From Epiperipatus broadwayi (lineage: Eukaryota > Onychophora > Udeonychophora > Euonychophora > Peripatidae): DNA of 64,000 nt. The stretch is from the NCBI GenBank assembly GCA_028023455.1, contig JAQFVV010012508.1, forward strand, positions 987,877 to 1,051,876. Direction: 5' to 3'. The position numbers were made by a program, and so were the translations under genes. How positions within the stretch are numbered: the first letter of the stretch is position 1; each line of letters begins with the position of its first letter. Below the pieces are notes generated by a model. The model made no database searches. It saw only the letters and a list, made by a program, of their open reading frames with translations, and had not been told where the DNA came from. Positions 1 to 13,875 of this stretch are shown here, piece after piece.

Positions 1-158
1 GAGTTCAGACCCATATGACTATATAAGCTATTGAGCTTAGATTGAAAATATTTTTTGTGTTTTCAATTTCATTCTCATAGTTTTGTAGTTAAGTAGAGAT
101 AAAAGGTGGTTGCTAGAGGGTTGCATTAGATCCTAAGATCTAGATGCAGTGCTCTCAG

Positions 159-217
159 ATCCAAAGCTCATCACTGATGAAGGCCACAAGCCAGAAACTA
201 GTCTGGGGATATTGGAT
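159..217 (+). ncRNA. Hammerhead ribozyme motif, family A copy 1
   Basis: CTGATGA (174-180), stem II GGC/GCC with loop CACAA, GAAA (194-197), then ACTAGT as a palindromic short stem III, and cleavage predicted after C203 (GTC). Stem I pairs ATCCAA (159-164) with TTGGAT (212-217) outside an internal loop, and CATCA with TGGGG inside (one mismatch). The base pair next to the core in stem II is A-A rather than G-C, which may slow cleavage. Palindromic short stem III is typical of hammerheads that act as dimers. Confidence 0.75.
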
Positions 218-614
218 GAGTAGGCATTAGATAGGGATTTTATGTACAAGCCTTCTGGCATCCATTGATTACTCTGTTTAGCACAGGTGGCAATATTGTA
301 TAGAGAGTTTTGCTCTGTTTATCAACAATTAATGTGCTAGTATAGGAAATGTGATCATGTGATGCTTAATGGTTTAACACCAATCCTGCCTAATAGGATA
401 GTGGTGGCTATGGTTATAAAAGAGCCAAAGACACCAAAATGTATGGGTGCTGAAATGAGTTCAGACCCATATGACTATATAAGCTATTGAGCTTAGATTG
501 AAAATATTTTTTGTGTTTTCAATTTCATTCTCATAGTTTTGTAGTTAAGTAGAGATAAAAGGTGGTTGCTAGAGGGTTGCATTAGATCCTAAGATCTAGA
601 TGCAGTGCTCTCAG

Positions 615-673
615 ATCCAAAGCTCCTCACTGACGAAGGCCACAAGCCAGAAACTAGTCTGAAGATATTGGAT
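615..673 (+). ncRNA. Hammerhead ribozyme motif, family A copy 2
   Basis: Same architecture 456 bp downstream: CTGACGA (630-636), GGC/GCC stem II, GAAA (650-653), ACTAGT stem III, cleavage after C659. Distal stem I ATCCAA/TTGGAT is kept, but the proximal strand reads TGAAG instead of TGGGG, so inner stem I is weakened. The core is intact. Confidence 0.7.
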
Positions 674-774
674 GAGTAGGCATTAGATAGGGATTTTATG
701 CACAAGCCTTCTGGCATCCATTGATTACTCTGTTTAGCACAGGTGGCAATACTGTATGGAGAGTTTTGCTCTGT

Positions 775-2509
<1,735 letters not shown>

Positions 2510-2757
2510 AATTTTTATGAAAATATATTTTTTGATGAAATGAATGTTTAAAATTTCATAATATCATGTTTTTTTTTGTTTATTGTTAATCAATTAGTTA
2601 TTAAATAACTGTTTTAAAAATATTTTTAGTCTTAATTTCTTTATCCAATTCCTGTTTCATAAATTTCAGTGTGTGTGACTTTATTTCATAGCAGCTTAAT
2701 GTTCTAGGCTTTTTTTCAATGCTATTTACTTATAATAGTTAAAAATCTAAAATAGGA
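2510..2757 (+). repeat. Dispersed direct repeat, copy 1
   Basis: About 250 bp closely matching 9348-9597 in the same orientation, including GATGAAATGAATG and GTGTGTGTGACTTTA segments. No coding capacity; an unclassified interspersed repeat. Confidence 0.8.
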
Positions 2758-3690
2758 AGAGTATGTAATGTAACTAAAAAGGAGAGTGAAAAAAGCAGAC
2801 AGAGATAAATGAAGTCATTATTAAGGTTGTTTATAGCCAGGTGAGAATTAGAGAGGTCTGAGGGATTTTTTGTGAGTTAGTGGAACACTTCATTTGAGTG
2901 AAAGATAAATAAAATAAAATGTTTTTTTAGAATTAATAACTAAAGTGAAATAAAGTAAAAAAATTTTTTTTTAGAGAATCAATATACATTAATGAAAATA
3001 AAGTTAAATAAATGAAATAAATTAACTTTTTGAGAACTAATATATAATAATAAAAATGAAAAATAAAAGTTAAATAAATAAAATAAGAGTTTTAGAATCA
3101 ATAAATGCGAAGTAAATAAATAAAATAGAATTTTTTATAAGGAAAAAATAAAAATCTAGAATAAATATTGTTTCCAGGGCAGATTAGTGAACCAAAAATA
3201 TCTTAACAAAAGTGAAAGTCAAGAAAAAAAGGGCTCTTGCTGTGGAACTCCTTAAACTTGTTTGCTCGATTCGAGAGCCCAAAAATAATAAAAATAATTT
3301 GTTCTGCCAAGGTATGCCGAGTAAAGCCCTAGTTATTCTCCATCGGGAGATGGCCTATCGGATGCTGAACTTTCATTGCCCGTCATAAATTCACCATGAA
3401 GTCTGCTAACTGAAATGAATGAGAAAGCTGCGTGTGAAATAAATGAATATCTAAATACAAGAAAGACTTGCCCTCGTGACTTTTTGCTGCTAAATTAATG
3501 GAATCAGAAAACTTCTTATAAAACAGGTACCTGTCTGTGTTCAAACTCTAAGTACTCTAATAATATGCTATAGCTTTTCTTCATACTACTTATCTAAATT
3601 ATAAAATGTAAAACTACCATATGTATAACTAAAACTGAATAATTAATTTAATGTGTAAATTTCTCTAATAATCTAGCTTACCTCACTCTA
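2758..3690. other. No gene recognised; less AT-rich island 3220-3480
   Basis: Mostly AAATAAA-type sequence. The part around 3220-3480 is more complex (GGGCTCTTG, GCTCGATTCGAGAGCCC) and contains the short inverted pair GGGCTCT / AGAGCCC, but I recognise no exon, promoter or RNA gene. Confidence 0.5.
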
Positions 3691-3699
3691 TCTTTCTTG

Positions 3700-3810
3700 G
3701 GTGCGAGATCAAAATGTACTTCAAACCCAGTCCAGTCCGAAATTTAGGTGGGACCATCCTGAATTCGAACCCACTCTCTAAGCCCCAGATCTAACACCTA
3801 ATGCATAACA
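3700..3810 (-). repeat. tRNA-like segment, possible SINE head
   Basis: On the minus strand a possible A box near TTAGGTGTTAG lies a few tens of bases before a good B box (GGGTTCGAATTC), as in a tRNA-derived Pol III promoter. No folded cloverleaf was established and no second copy was found in the window. Confidence 0.3.
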
Positions 3811-6640
3811 TAATAGTGATGGCACATGAGAATTAATTCTAATCTGGCCCACTAGCAAAGGATAAACCCAAGAATTAGAAATACTCAATGAGACATCTTA
3901 GGTAACTATGATTAACCTAAAATATATATAATCATGGCTGTACTTTTGGAAGTGGAGAAAAAAAAGGAATTCGAATTACTCAAATAAGTTAGATAATAAA
4001 AATATAGTTTAATATAATGACACATTATTATACATCATGATTTAATTGTATACAATAGTATGTGCATAAATGAGCAAGCGGTCTACCAAACGATAGATAA
4101 TTATATGTTGTCATTCACGCTATTATTTCTCATATGCTCTTTATTAGCTAAATAATATATTATAAATAAACCCACATCTTTAGTGGGTCCAATGTTAAGA
4201 TGCCAATCAACTATTAGAAAGAATTACATAATGTTGCCATTAATGCTTTGATTTACGGTTCTGAAACATGGTGACTAACGTATTACTTCGGGGAGCATTC
4301 TGGGATTCATTGCAGATATAATATAAATAATTTTCATGCCATTACGGTCGTGAAAATAAATAAAATACATTTGAAAACATATTTTATTATATGACAAAAA
4401 TACTTAATGAAAATTCTGTTAATTAGCGCTGGTAAGAAGAACACTTTATATTTCCCAAGGCAAATACTCCTAAATACAGAAATAAGTTACAACGGTGGGA
4501 CTGTATAAGATTGAAATAAATTTAATTAATAAAACTAATAATAGTTGGCATTTATAAATATTTTGAGCAGAGAACAATTTTAATATTATTACAGCACTAA
4601 AATTAGGTCATAAGCAAAATAAATAATAATAATACGAAGTTTGGGTGGTATTGACATAATGGTAAATAATTAAGAGGAAATGGTCATGCTTCTGGACGAG
4701 AACAAAGTCTAAGCCCCCCTTCTTGGGCAGTGCTTAGAGAAAAGTGGATAAGGCATGCCATGAACATTGCTGACATGCAGGCCTTTGATATGAAGAAAGT
4801 GGATAGGCATAGCAGGTGCCAGACTTAGGGAATCACCACCAGAGACCTTTTTATACAAAATAAATGGTTCTGGAAAGGTCAACTATCCTCAGAACAAGGC
4901 TTGAGAAATAAATCTATGGGTTCGAACTTGTCGCAATCCCCAGATTAGAAGCATGTAATATATATATATATATACGAAGATAGGCCAAATGTCAGTAATG
5001 ATGAATGCCACTAATGACATTGAATAAGTTTTACTGCTTTAAAATGAATGAGCCTTATTTGAATGCCATAATTTAGACAAATAATACACTATGCAGTTGT
5101 AATATATATAGATACAAGATTTTACTTAATAACTAAAATAGTAAAATATTAAAATTTACCCCCTTTCCTTTTCTGATATTTAAAATAATTCAATCCCACC
5201 TTCGTGGTTTTTATAGTAACTGGAATATTTAAATACAATATTTGAAATTTTAAGAGTATGGAAAATAAAAGAAAACTGGCAGTTATAGAAAATAATTAAT
5301 GGGTCACTCTTACAGAATTTAATAAAAAAAATTTTAAAAGATTTCAAAGCGTTAATTAGCTTGAATTGTGGATTTACCCCGGGTAGAATTACTTTATTCT
5401 ATTCGGAGCTGAACAAATAATTTTATAATAAACCAACATAAAATGTTGATTCGTAAAAAAAAAAAACTGGCAAACATACTTCATATAATATATTTTGAGG
5501 GAACTTTAAAAACCTTAATTAATGGAGATTTAATTGAAAGACAAAAGGATTTTAGAAATTAAGTTCACCAGGTTGCTGGAAATTGGCATATTAATAATAA
5601 ATAAGCAGATATATAAATCAAAGAATAAATACATATAAATAAATGACCGCACCAAAGTTAAGGAAAGTTAAGAGCATATGAAAGAGAATTAAATTTATAG
5701 AAATCACTTAAAGGCAAATTACATATTACAATAAAAACAAAGTTAAATAACACAGAAGAAATCTTGATAGATGAGTTAGGCTAAATTTAGTTTGAGGTGA
5801 CGGCTTGAAAAATTACCTTGCAATTTTAGAAGTCCAATTTAAAGTATGGCACATGCACGGCAATTGAAATGCAAGTTTTTCGGTGGCAGCAAGCTTCTAT
5901 TAGCATTCTAAAATTCTTAGGTCGGGCTTTTACTTCACTCTTGGGCAGCAGAATGGAAAGGCAGCAGAAGATGATGACCTACCAGGGCCGAGAAGGGTGG
6001 TGGACTTACTACAACATCATTTTAAGTTTCAAGTGACATGTAATATGTTTACAATACAGTTCTCTCAATAGTAGTTAATCCGTTGCTGATTTAAGAACCA
6101 GTCATTTTATACTCTGCCCAGGTATTTCTGGAATGCTTTTAATTACTTAGTTCATTGTTTTTGAAAGATGCAATTGTTAGATAACGTCCAAAAATAAATT
6201 CAAATCTATTTCCAGATTAGAAATAGATTTGACAAAAATGTTTATAACAAAAGAAAATCTTTAATCTTAATCCCATTTTAAGTAAAAACTTTAATTAAAA
6301 ATACCTTCCCCAGATTAAAACAATAGTGTTTCCAACCCTTTAATTATTTTTGGACAATAAATGGTTGCATCTTCCATATTGGGTTTTAAAAAATAGTTTA
6401 ATAGGGAAAAAAGTACTTTAAAAGAAAAAGTTGTATAAATGACATATAATAAAATATTTTAAAAAATCAATATTGTTAGTAAGTTTTTGCTCCTATATAT
6501 ATAATTGAGCTGCATCTATGTATTTTAATAAAAAAGAACTAATAATTAATAAAAAGAATTAATAATAATTTTAAAAAATGTTATTGAAAGTTAAAATTTA
6601 TAAATTTGGGCGCACATCTCAAATATATACATAAAATATA
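3811..6640. other. Long intergenic stretch with an RTE shard
   Basis: No gene recognised. At about 4235-4275 a plus-strand frame reads NALIYGSETW followed by a stop, matching the YGSETW motif conserved in RTE-type reverse transcriptases; it is too short to place. A somewhat GC-richer segment at 4680-4930 and another at 5870-6020 show no recognisable family. The rest is AT-rich with homopolymer runs. Confidence 0.45.
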
Positions 6641-6645
6641 TATAC

Positions 6646-6861
6646 CAGACAAAAGGAGCGGGATGGGATATAAGGTTTAAACACAGGTTAGTAGATGGAA
6701 TCATGAAGCACAATCTTAAGCTAAGATTGACTGCTTCAGTAGGTTATAAGAGTTGTGGGGGAAGTGTACAGATAAAGGTCAAAGAAGGGGTATTGAATGT
6801 AGCTGTCACTGAACTTAAAAGCCATAATGGGCTAAATGGGAGAGATCATCTTATAGGATGA
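6646..6861 (+). other. 71-codon open stretch, unidentified
   Basis: An open frame without an obvious start runs to a TGA at 6859-6861 and includes the segment KVKEGVLNVAVTELKSHNG. The base composition is richer in G than its surroundings. The alternating hydrophobic pattern could fit a beta-sheet domain exon, but I do not recognise the family, and the tandem repeats that follow suggest it may instead be repeat DNA. Confidence 0.2.
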
Positions 6862-6984
6862 GGTTCCAGTAGAAACATTCTGGATCCATCTGACATGCTG
6901 GAAGAAGTAGTCCCAGTTCCCTATCTAAAAAAATATGCACCCTGGAAAATAGATTCAGATAAGCCATATATCAGTTTGTTGGGA

Positions 6985-7290
6985 AAAAAATTCCCAACAT
7001 CACATAGTTATAACAAATCTCATTTTAGCATAAGCCCAATGGTCAGTGGATGAATACTGCCATTCAGAGCGGCCCCATATTTTTCTAAAATGCAGTCCCA
7101 CTGGGCTCATTCAATCAGCTGGAAGAAAAATTCCCAGCATAGTTATAATAAATAAATCTCATTTTAGCATAAGGCAAATGGTCAGTGGATAAAAACTGCC
7201 ATTTACAATGACTCCATATCTTCTAAGATGCAGTCCCAAAGGAGATAGTCCTGGGATCATTCAACCCACTGGTAGAGAAATTCCAGCCTA
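6985..7290 (+). repeat. Diverged tandem repeat, unit about 140-150 bp
   Basis: Two full units and a partial third. Each starts near TTCCCA(A/G)CAT (6991, 7131; reduced to TTCCAGCCT at 7281) and contains TCTCATTTTAGCATAAG, ATGGTCAGTGGAT and TGCAGTCCCA. Units differ by substitutions and a 10-bp insertion, so this is an old duplication. Confidence 0.75.
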
Positions 7291-8423
7291 AAAATAAAGT
7301 TAAAAGGATTTTATTGTGTAAGATGAAAATAAGCCAGATGTGTCTGCCATTTTCAGTATTTACCCTCTTCATACACATTGGAAAGATGCATGTTCATAAT
7401 TCATTGCAAATCAGCATACATTACAGCCTGTGAGAAAGAGCAGCATAAGAAAAAGTCACTCCATGTTTATTGATCTGTATGCAATTGAACACTTATGATA
7501 AAAAATATTTAAATAAATAAAATGAAAAAATATTAAATGGTAAAGCTAAATAAATAATAATAAAAGTGTCAGATCTAAAATGGGTCAAACTGATGAATTT
7601 TACCTCTCAAACTGGGGGTGTGTATGTGATGTAACACTAGTGAGAGATATGTGTTACAAAACAAATGTATCTCTAGCATTAAAAATAAATAATTAAATTA
7701 TTAATAAAAATGAAAATAGAAAAAAATGTAATATGTTTTATAGTAGCTTTCTTTTGTTTAAAACACAGTTTTGTGAAAATAAAAAAAAAGATTATGTTAT
7801 TTTTTTTTTTTTTTTTAAAAAAGAGAACAGGGTAAGGAAAGATTTAAAACCTCTTTTTTTTTAAAGAAAACTTTCTATTTTACAAAGAATAAATAAGTAA
7901 ATATGGAAAGTTAAAATAAAATCAGTTTGTAAAAGTGAAAACTTTCAAAAATGCAATTGGTTTCAAAGATTAATTAATTAATTTGGAATGCTAATAAGAT
8001 TTCTGATTGATAATGATATTGAAATTGTATTAATTAAAAAACTATGTAAACTAACAATGAGATAGTAGATTAATCTAAGCAAAAAATTAGATTAAAGCCA
8101 ATGTAAAAATAATTAATTAAGAAAAAAACAGATTTAAGTTGCGACCGAAATTAAAAATAATGATTAGAAACTAAAACAATGGAAAAGAAAAAAGTATATA
8201 GTCTCTAGGGCCTATTGTTATTTAGTCCGGTTTGCATTTTGCAATCGAATTATTCCACTCCTCATTTTATGACAGAATTCAGTCGGGTTCACATTTTGTG
8301 ATTGAAGTCTGGTCATCATGTTGTTATTGATTCAGTTCGGATTATTATTATTCAGTTGAGACAGAATGCTGACATAGTTTTTCATTGAGAATCCAAACAA
8401 CCAGAGATTCAAATATTCGGAAA
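7291..8423. other. No gene recognised
   Basis: AT-rich, with a T run at about 7800-7816 and short AATTAATTAA repeats. Around 8215-8350 a weak internal repetition occurs (AGTC(C/G)GGTT-CATTTTG). Nothing else is supported. Confidence 0.5.
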
Positions 8424-8690
8424 CTATAAATGCAGTAGTAAGCCAGTCATTGCAGCTGAGGTCAAAATTAATGGAGAAGCCACATAAGCCATAGGAGTGT
8501 CCAACAGGGCTTCATGCCCAAGCCAAAAGCCATCAACTACCCTGCCTAACTCAATAACTGGAACCAATGCCAAGATTGTGAAGTAGAAGCTGTTGCATAC
8601 ACTCTCTCCCATTGTTTGATAGAAACCTGAAAGGAAAGCCATGAAGCCATCGATGGTGAACCAAAAAGCCAACCGGTTGGAAATGTACAA
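8424..8690 (-). CDS. Possible exon or relic with hydrophobic segments
   Basis: A minus-strand frame of about 88 codons ends at a TAG near 8424 and encodes a hydrophobic, tryptophan- and glycine-containing peptide (for example GFYQTMGESVCNSFYF and LALVPVIELGRVVDGF). It is clearly less AT-rich than its surroundings, which favours coding ancestry. There is no in-frame ATG at the 5' end and a TGA lies just upstream. Two pyrimidine-AG acceptors lie on the minus strand, one just before the frame and one inside it after CTTTCCTTTC, so it could be an exon starting internally. I do not recognise the family. It may equally be a transposon fragment. Confidence 0.25.
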   Translation of the reverse strand: MYISNRLAFWFTIDGFMAFLSGFYQTMGESVCNSFYFTILALVPVIELGRVVDGFWLGHEALLDTPMAYVASPLILTSAAMTGLLLHL

Positions 8691-9347
8691 TCATGAAAAC
8701 CTAAATAAAGATACTTTTAAATAACAGTCTATAGACACTTTATAATTATTTTGAATGAACTTTAATTAATGAAGGGCTATCATAATTTTAGCCTAAAAGT
8801 AATCATTTATATTTTTATGTAAATATATTGTGTTTTTATATTATATTAGATATGTGTGTGTGACTAAATATCAATGTTTGCTTAAATATTATTCGATCTA
8901 TTCTCTCTCTCTTGTCACTGTGTGACTATTAAATTAAGAGTGTAGTTATTTTTATGTGTTAAGTAAATGTGCTGGACCCTGATTAAGAGTATGAGCTAGT
9001 CATGGGATATATCAAGTGTTGTATTGTGTGCCTGCCAACCGAAGCAAACTGACTATATAACATATGGTTGGATTGTGCCTGAGATTGATCCTCAAAACAA
9101 ATAAAATGCTTTGGATGGCAGGAATCCAGCAGTCAAGGTGGGCCATAGTTTGGAAATATGATCATGTTATGCTTTGCATAACTCGATTTGACCATGGATA
9201 TTGTTGATGGCTATGCTATTAATAGTATTCTCCCCTCTGCTGGAAGGCCGGTCTACTCCATAGTATTAAAGTTATGTTTTAAAACTTATTAAACCCAGTT
9301 AAACCTAGCAAAAAAATAAACTAAATATTCAGGGGACTTGGTTCAAT
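8691..9347. other. No gene recognised
   Basis: AT-rich to 8930, then 300 bp of more complex sequence (8940-9240) containing TATGATCATGTTATGC, reminiscent of the GTGATCATGTGATG block of family A. A very old family A-like relic is possible but not supported by further alignment. Confidence 0.35.
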
Positions 9348-9597
9348 AATTTTTATGAAAATATATTTTTTGATGAAATGAATGTTTAAAATTTCATAAT
9401 ATCATGGCTTTTTTTTGTTTACTGTTAATCAATTAGTTATTACATAACTGTTTTAAAAATATATTTTTTAGTCTTAATTTCTTTATCCAATTTCTTGTTT
9501 CATAAATAGCAGTGTGTGTGACTTTACTTCATGACAGCTTAATGTTCTACGATTTTTTTAAATGCTATTTACTTATAATAGGGTAAATCTAGGAATT
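9348..9597 (+). repeat. Dispersed direct repeat, copy 2
   Basis: Closely matches 2510-2757 with small indels. A SINE has inserted at its right edge, so the repeat is older than that SINE. Confidence 0.8.
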
Positions 9598-9702
9598 TTT
9601 TTTCTTTCATGTGTCATAGCATTGGCTGGGAAGTGAACCCGCTAACTCGGGACAATTGCTTGTAAGGCTGCTGTGCTGACCCCTCGAGCAATAACGCTTG
9701 AC
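9598..9702 (-). mobile_element. tRNA-derived SINE (family E) with perfect TSD
   Basis: A roughly 105-bp minus-strand element flanked by a perfect 13-bp target-site duplication, AAATCTAGGAATT at 9585-9597 and 9703-9715. The minus strand has a tRNA-like head with A-box-like and B-box-like (GGGTTCAC) sequence and a short T/A-rich tail. Related copies are at 15558, 23676, 32046 and 38150. SINEs of this kind are Pol III transcripts mobilised by a LINE reverse transcriptase. Confidence 0.85.
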
Positions 9703-9715
9703 AAATCTAGGAATT

Positions 9716-10881
9716 ATTTGAAGTGATTTATAATAAGCTTATTTACTTATTTATTTATCTCTTACTCACAGTAATAGTTTATAGAGTTCTTGTTTACTGA
9801 GCTAGATTTCTGCATAATAGTTATGTGGGGGGTTTATGTTTACTGTTATGGATATCCAGTAGATGATGATTTCATTACTTCTCTAATCCTGGATTAGCAC
9901 AAAGGAATATCCTTGGATATCCTTTAAAGTCCATGCACTACATTTTATTTTACTACTACTTTAGAAATTTAGTTTATAGTTGTCCAGTACATTAATGGTG
10001 ATAAATGGCCAGGATATTGATAATGGTCTGAATGTCTTTTATATTTCAGCATTATTTGACTTATGGTTCTATTTCGATAGAGTAGCACCTAAATATATGC
10101 ATCCAGATAATTATTGTTTATATTCCTGCCCTAGGTTTGGTAGTAGCTAAATAATTAGCCTGGTCTATGATGTACCACTTTCAAATCCAGTCACAAGATC
10201 GGCTGTTGATTTATTTTTATTGATCATTCATGATGATGAATGATTATTAGATTATTACTTTGGTTTAATACTAAACTTATAGTTAGTTCGGTGCTGATCT
10301 CTCATGCTCATTCCTTTTATATTCACTTGTATTTAATTTTGTATTTAAATTTTGTATTAATTGGGGTTGATGATGATGAGTGCCATCACCCCCAGGTTCA
10401 GCCCAATTTTATGTAATGTTACAATATATATGTAATATCTTTATACATTATTAACATGGTTTGTCCTATAAAATTTAATATGGATAATAAGCAGTAATTG
10501 AAATATTTTATATTACTCCACACACACACACATGTGGCTTTATGCATATATAGCTGAATCATATTTAAGATCACTTAGAAATCTATGAAATAATATATCA
10601 TTTATAAGTAAGTCAAAATCAGAGTTATCGATTTATACTGTAGAGTACATACCAGACCTTTCATTTTTTAATTATATATTACTAATCAAGCACTGAATTT
10701 ATTAATCATTTGAAGTTGCTCTAGTAAAGTTATATAGTATTAGAAGAAACCAAGTATTTTATTCTTGGTTATATGTGTTCAACATGGTTAACTGCTATCC
10801 CAAGCTAACTCTGAACGAACATACTTATATAAGAATATGTGTTTATGGATGCCTATATAATTCATTTTAGGATTATGTAGA
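9716..10881. other. No gene recognised
   Basis: AT-rich sequence with simple-repeat patches (CACACACACACA near 10520; ATGATGATGAATGA near 10232). No family matches found by eye. Confidence 0.5.
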
Positions 10882-11348
10882 TAATATAGGGTATATGAGC
10901 ACAGACTTTCACACCACCCACCTCTCTCCACTCTATCTAATAACACTGATACACCTAAACACATATATGCTGAAAAGATAAATAATCACCAATATACGTA
11001 TTTCATGCTAAACCAGCAATCATCAGTTGGTCCAGACTATCATCTTTACACACATATATAGTATAAGTGCTCAGATATATATTACGATAGACTATCCTCA
11101 TAGTTTAATGGACAGGCTTCAATCCACTCCTCACTCCAACTCTTCAACCGTCCATCCAATTGAAAATCTGATGTTGGAATGCTTAAAGGCCACCCTGAGG
11201 CCGAGGTTATTGTCACACCCATGTTGACCTAAGGTCAATCTGAACCCCACATGTACAGGACATATATGTGTTTAGGTGTATCAGTGTTATTAGATAGAGT
11301 GGAGAGAAGTGGGTGGTGTGAAAGTCTGTGCTCATATACCCTATATTA
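10882..11348. repeat. Foldback element, family B copy 1
   Basis: Near-perfect inverted arms of about 88 bp, 10882-10969 and 11261-11348, bracket a 290-bp centre. The segment 10970-11060 (AAAGATAAATAATCACC, TTGGTCCAGA, ACACACATATATA) recurs inside the foldback at 46428-46752, so this is a family. No protein is encoded. It could be a foldback/MITE-type DNA transposon or, like family A, an inverted-junction retroelement. Confidence 0.85.
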
Positions 11349-12260
11349 CATATATATAGCCACAGGTATATAACAAGCCTGTGTTTCAGTTATTATGTAG
11401 ATAGTAACTAAATTAATGAAGATCACCTTTAAAGTAATATACGCACCAAAAAAAAAATTGATGACTGCTAATGTTATGATGATTATTTGCTATTACTTGT
11501 AATAGCTTCTGATGGCGATTTAGTAATTATTTGCTCTTTATCTTACTGCATTCGGTTAAAAATAAAAATTAGTAATATTCGATTGCTTTTCGTTATTATC
11601 CTGCTCACGTCATAACTCCATACTGTTACGATATAAATGTTATTATAAAAAGATTTAGAATAACAGAAGACAATTTAAAAAGTAATTATCTTATTAATAT
11701 TTCGAAATAAACAATTTAATTTTGATTCTGATAAATTTTATCTCTAAGTTATTAGTTTATTGTAATAATAAAAAGAAGATACTTTGCAGAAAAGAAATGT
11801 TCTTTTTTCTCAAAAAAAAGAGAAAGAAATACTAGTAATTAAAGTTTAATTTTGGAGGTTTACTTGCACAATATTAGAAATAATAACTGTTTACTGCACA
11901 GATTATAAAAGATTAATTCCAAAAATGGCGGGATTAGCAGTTACTTATTCCTGAACCAAAAGAGGATTAGTAAGAAAAATTATTTCGGTCCCAAGCTAAA
12001 TTTAATAAATATATTGTTCTATAGGTTTGAAGAAAAGTAACTATTCTCTAAATAAATCATTTGAAAAAAAAAAAAAACGAATGTCTTATTTTATTATTAT
12101 TATTTTTTTTCCAAAGGGAATAAAAACTTAAAACTCTTAATCCTTTTCTTTTTCTGAAAAACATCCATCTGCATAATTCATTCAGCTACTTACATATATA
12201 ACAGCACATTTATAATTAATTAAAAAGCTTCAATGCAAGAAACATTTTTATCTTCAAATA
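11349..12260. other. No gene recognised
   Basis: AT-rich sequence with A and T runs; nothing identifiable. Confidence 0.5.
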
Positions 12261-13462
12261 GACTACATGATGTGATGTGATGCACTGTGACTTCTCCTTA
12301 TACGGAGTCAAGATTCTCTCAGCCACTATGCCCAGAAAAACATGTTAGCCACTTTACCTTCCCTTTCCATTCCACACACTAAATTTTCCCATAATCTGCT
12401 CCATCCCATTTCCACACCATAATCTTTGTCAACTCCATGGCCTTCATATCCAAATCCCCCATATCTTTTCCCAAACCCAGCATAAAAATCAATAACCCAC
12501 TTTCTATATAATCACTTTGTTCATATTTATTCTTCATAACTTCATTATTTGTACCCTTTCGCTTTCAAGCATTTACATCGAATTAACAGATGCCTAATAT
12601 TTTAAATGCCTTCCTTACACAACTTGCAGACTAAGTCACCCATATTTTTTCATTTATGTGTATATTCCCTTGTTGCTAAAGATGCTGTTTGAGCCTGTTG
12701 CTAAAGATCCTGTTTGAGCCTTAAACAATAAACTACTTTCCTTGCTATTATCATAAATTAACTTGCACCCAATGTTCTATTTACTTCTATATATATTTAA
12801 ACTTTTTATTCTCCAAACTAGTTCTCCATCTCTCCAACTCCCTATTCTTTATTAATGCATCTATTCTTTTATCCGATTCCTTACTACTATAACACTTAAC
12901 AATCCTCCTAATACAATCAATCATCCCACCTTTTGTACAAATATACTGATATAAATTCTTTATCCAAATTTTCTGCATACCACATTACTTTTCTCACTCA
13001 TCTTGTTGTCTGCCCTTTACTTGTAACCCAATTAAATACTATTTTGGCTATTCTTTTATTATCCATAAACTGCAATTTACCGAACATTTTCATTTTGCTT
13101 TTTGCATCTCTCATATAAAAACTTGACCACCCCATTTCTCCTTGAATTGCCTCCTTTTAAGTAATCTAATACCCCTTTAATAACACATAATGCATCATTG
13201 CCATATGTTAACTCTGCTACTGCAACTCCCTTCCATACAATTCTAGCTACATCATATTTATTATATGAAAACACTGTTAATTTATCAATCCCTTACTTTT
13301 CTTTGCTTCATTTATCAATTTTTTCTCCCATTCATCCAAGCAATTTTTCTGATTACTTAAGATGATTCCCAAATAACTATATCTATTCACCACACTTAAC
13401 TTTATATCCCCCAATAAAAAATCTTCGTTATCTCTTTTCCCAGTATTAACCATCATTATATT

Positions 13463-13666
13463 TTATTTATCTTCACTAAATTTAATTCCCATCTCTTTAC
13501 CCACCCTTGCACATCTTATCAGCATAACTTCCATATCTTCTCTTCTCTCTGCACACAAAATGACATCATCCACAAAAAAAGGCCCCACAAAGTATATATT
13601 CCCTTGCCACCTATTAACGGTAACTCTATCCCTCTTCCTAGTTTTTCTATTGTCTCTCCATTTCAC
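13463..13666 (-). pseudogene. LINE reverse transcriptase, catalytic FVDD block
   Basis: The frame contains FVGPFFVDDVILCAERRED followed by KEMGIKFSEDK. FVDD corresponds to the (Y/F)xDD catalytic aspartates of the RT palm, and the GIKFSEDK segment to the following block (usually LxxNxxKT). It lies downstream of the 13876-14598 part of the same element but in another frame. Confidence 0.8.
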
Positions 13667-13875
13667 TCAATTACAACAAAAACAAAATAGGTGACCTAGG
13701 GCATCCTTGCCTTAGTCCCACCCCATTTTTTAACTTTAACTAACTCTATATCCCCTAATTGATAAGTATAGTAATTATTTTCATATAATTTTTTATCATC
13801 CATTCCAAAATTTGATACTTACCCATAATCTATTTCTATTTACTCTATCATATGCTTTCTCTATATCTATAAAAC

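Noticed and set aside
4710-4930. Possible decayed coding segment (reads MNIADMQAFDMKKVDRH-like)
   Set aside because: No recognisable family, stops nearby and no second copy; left as unidentified.
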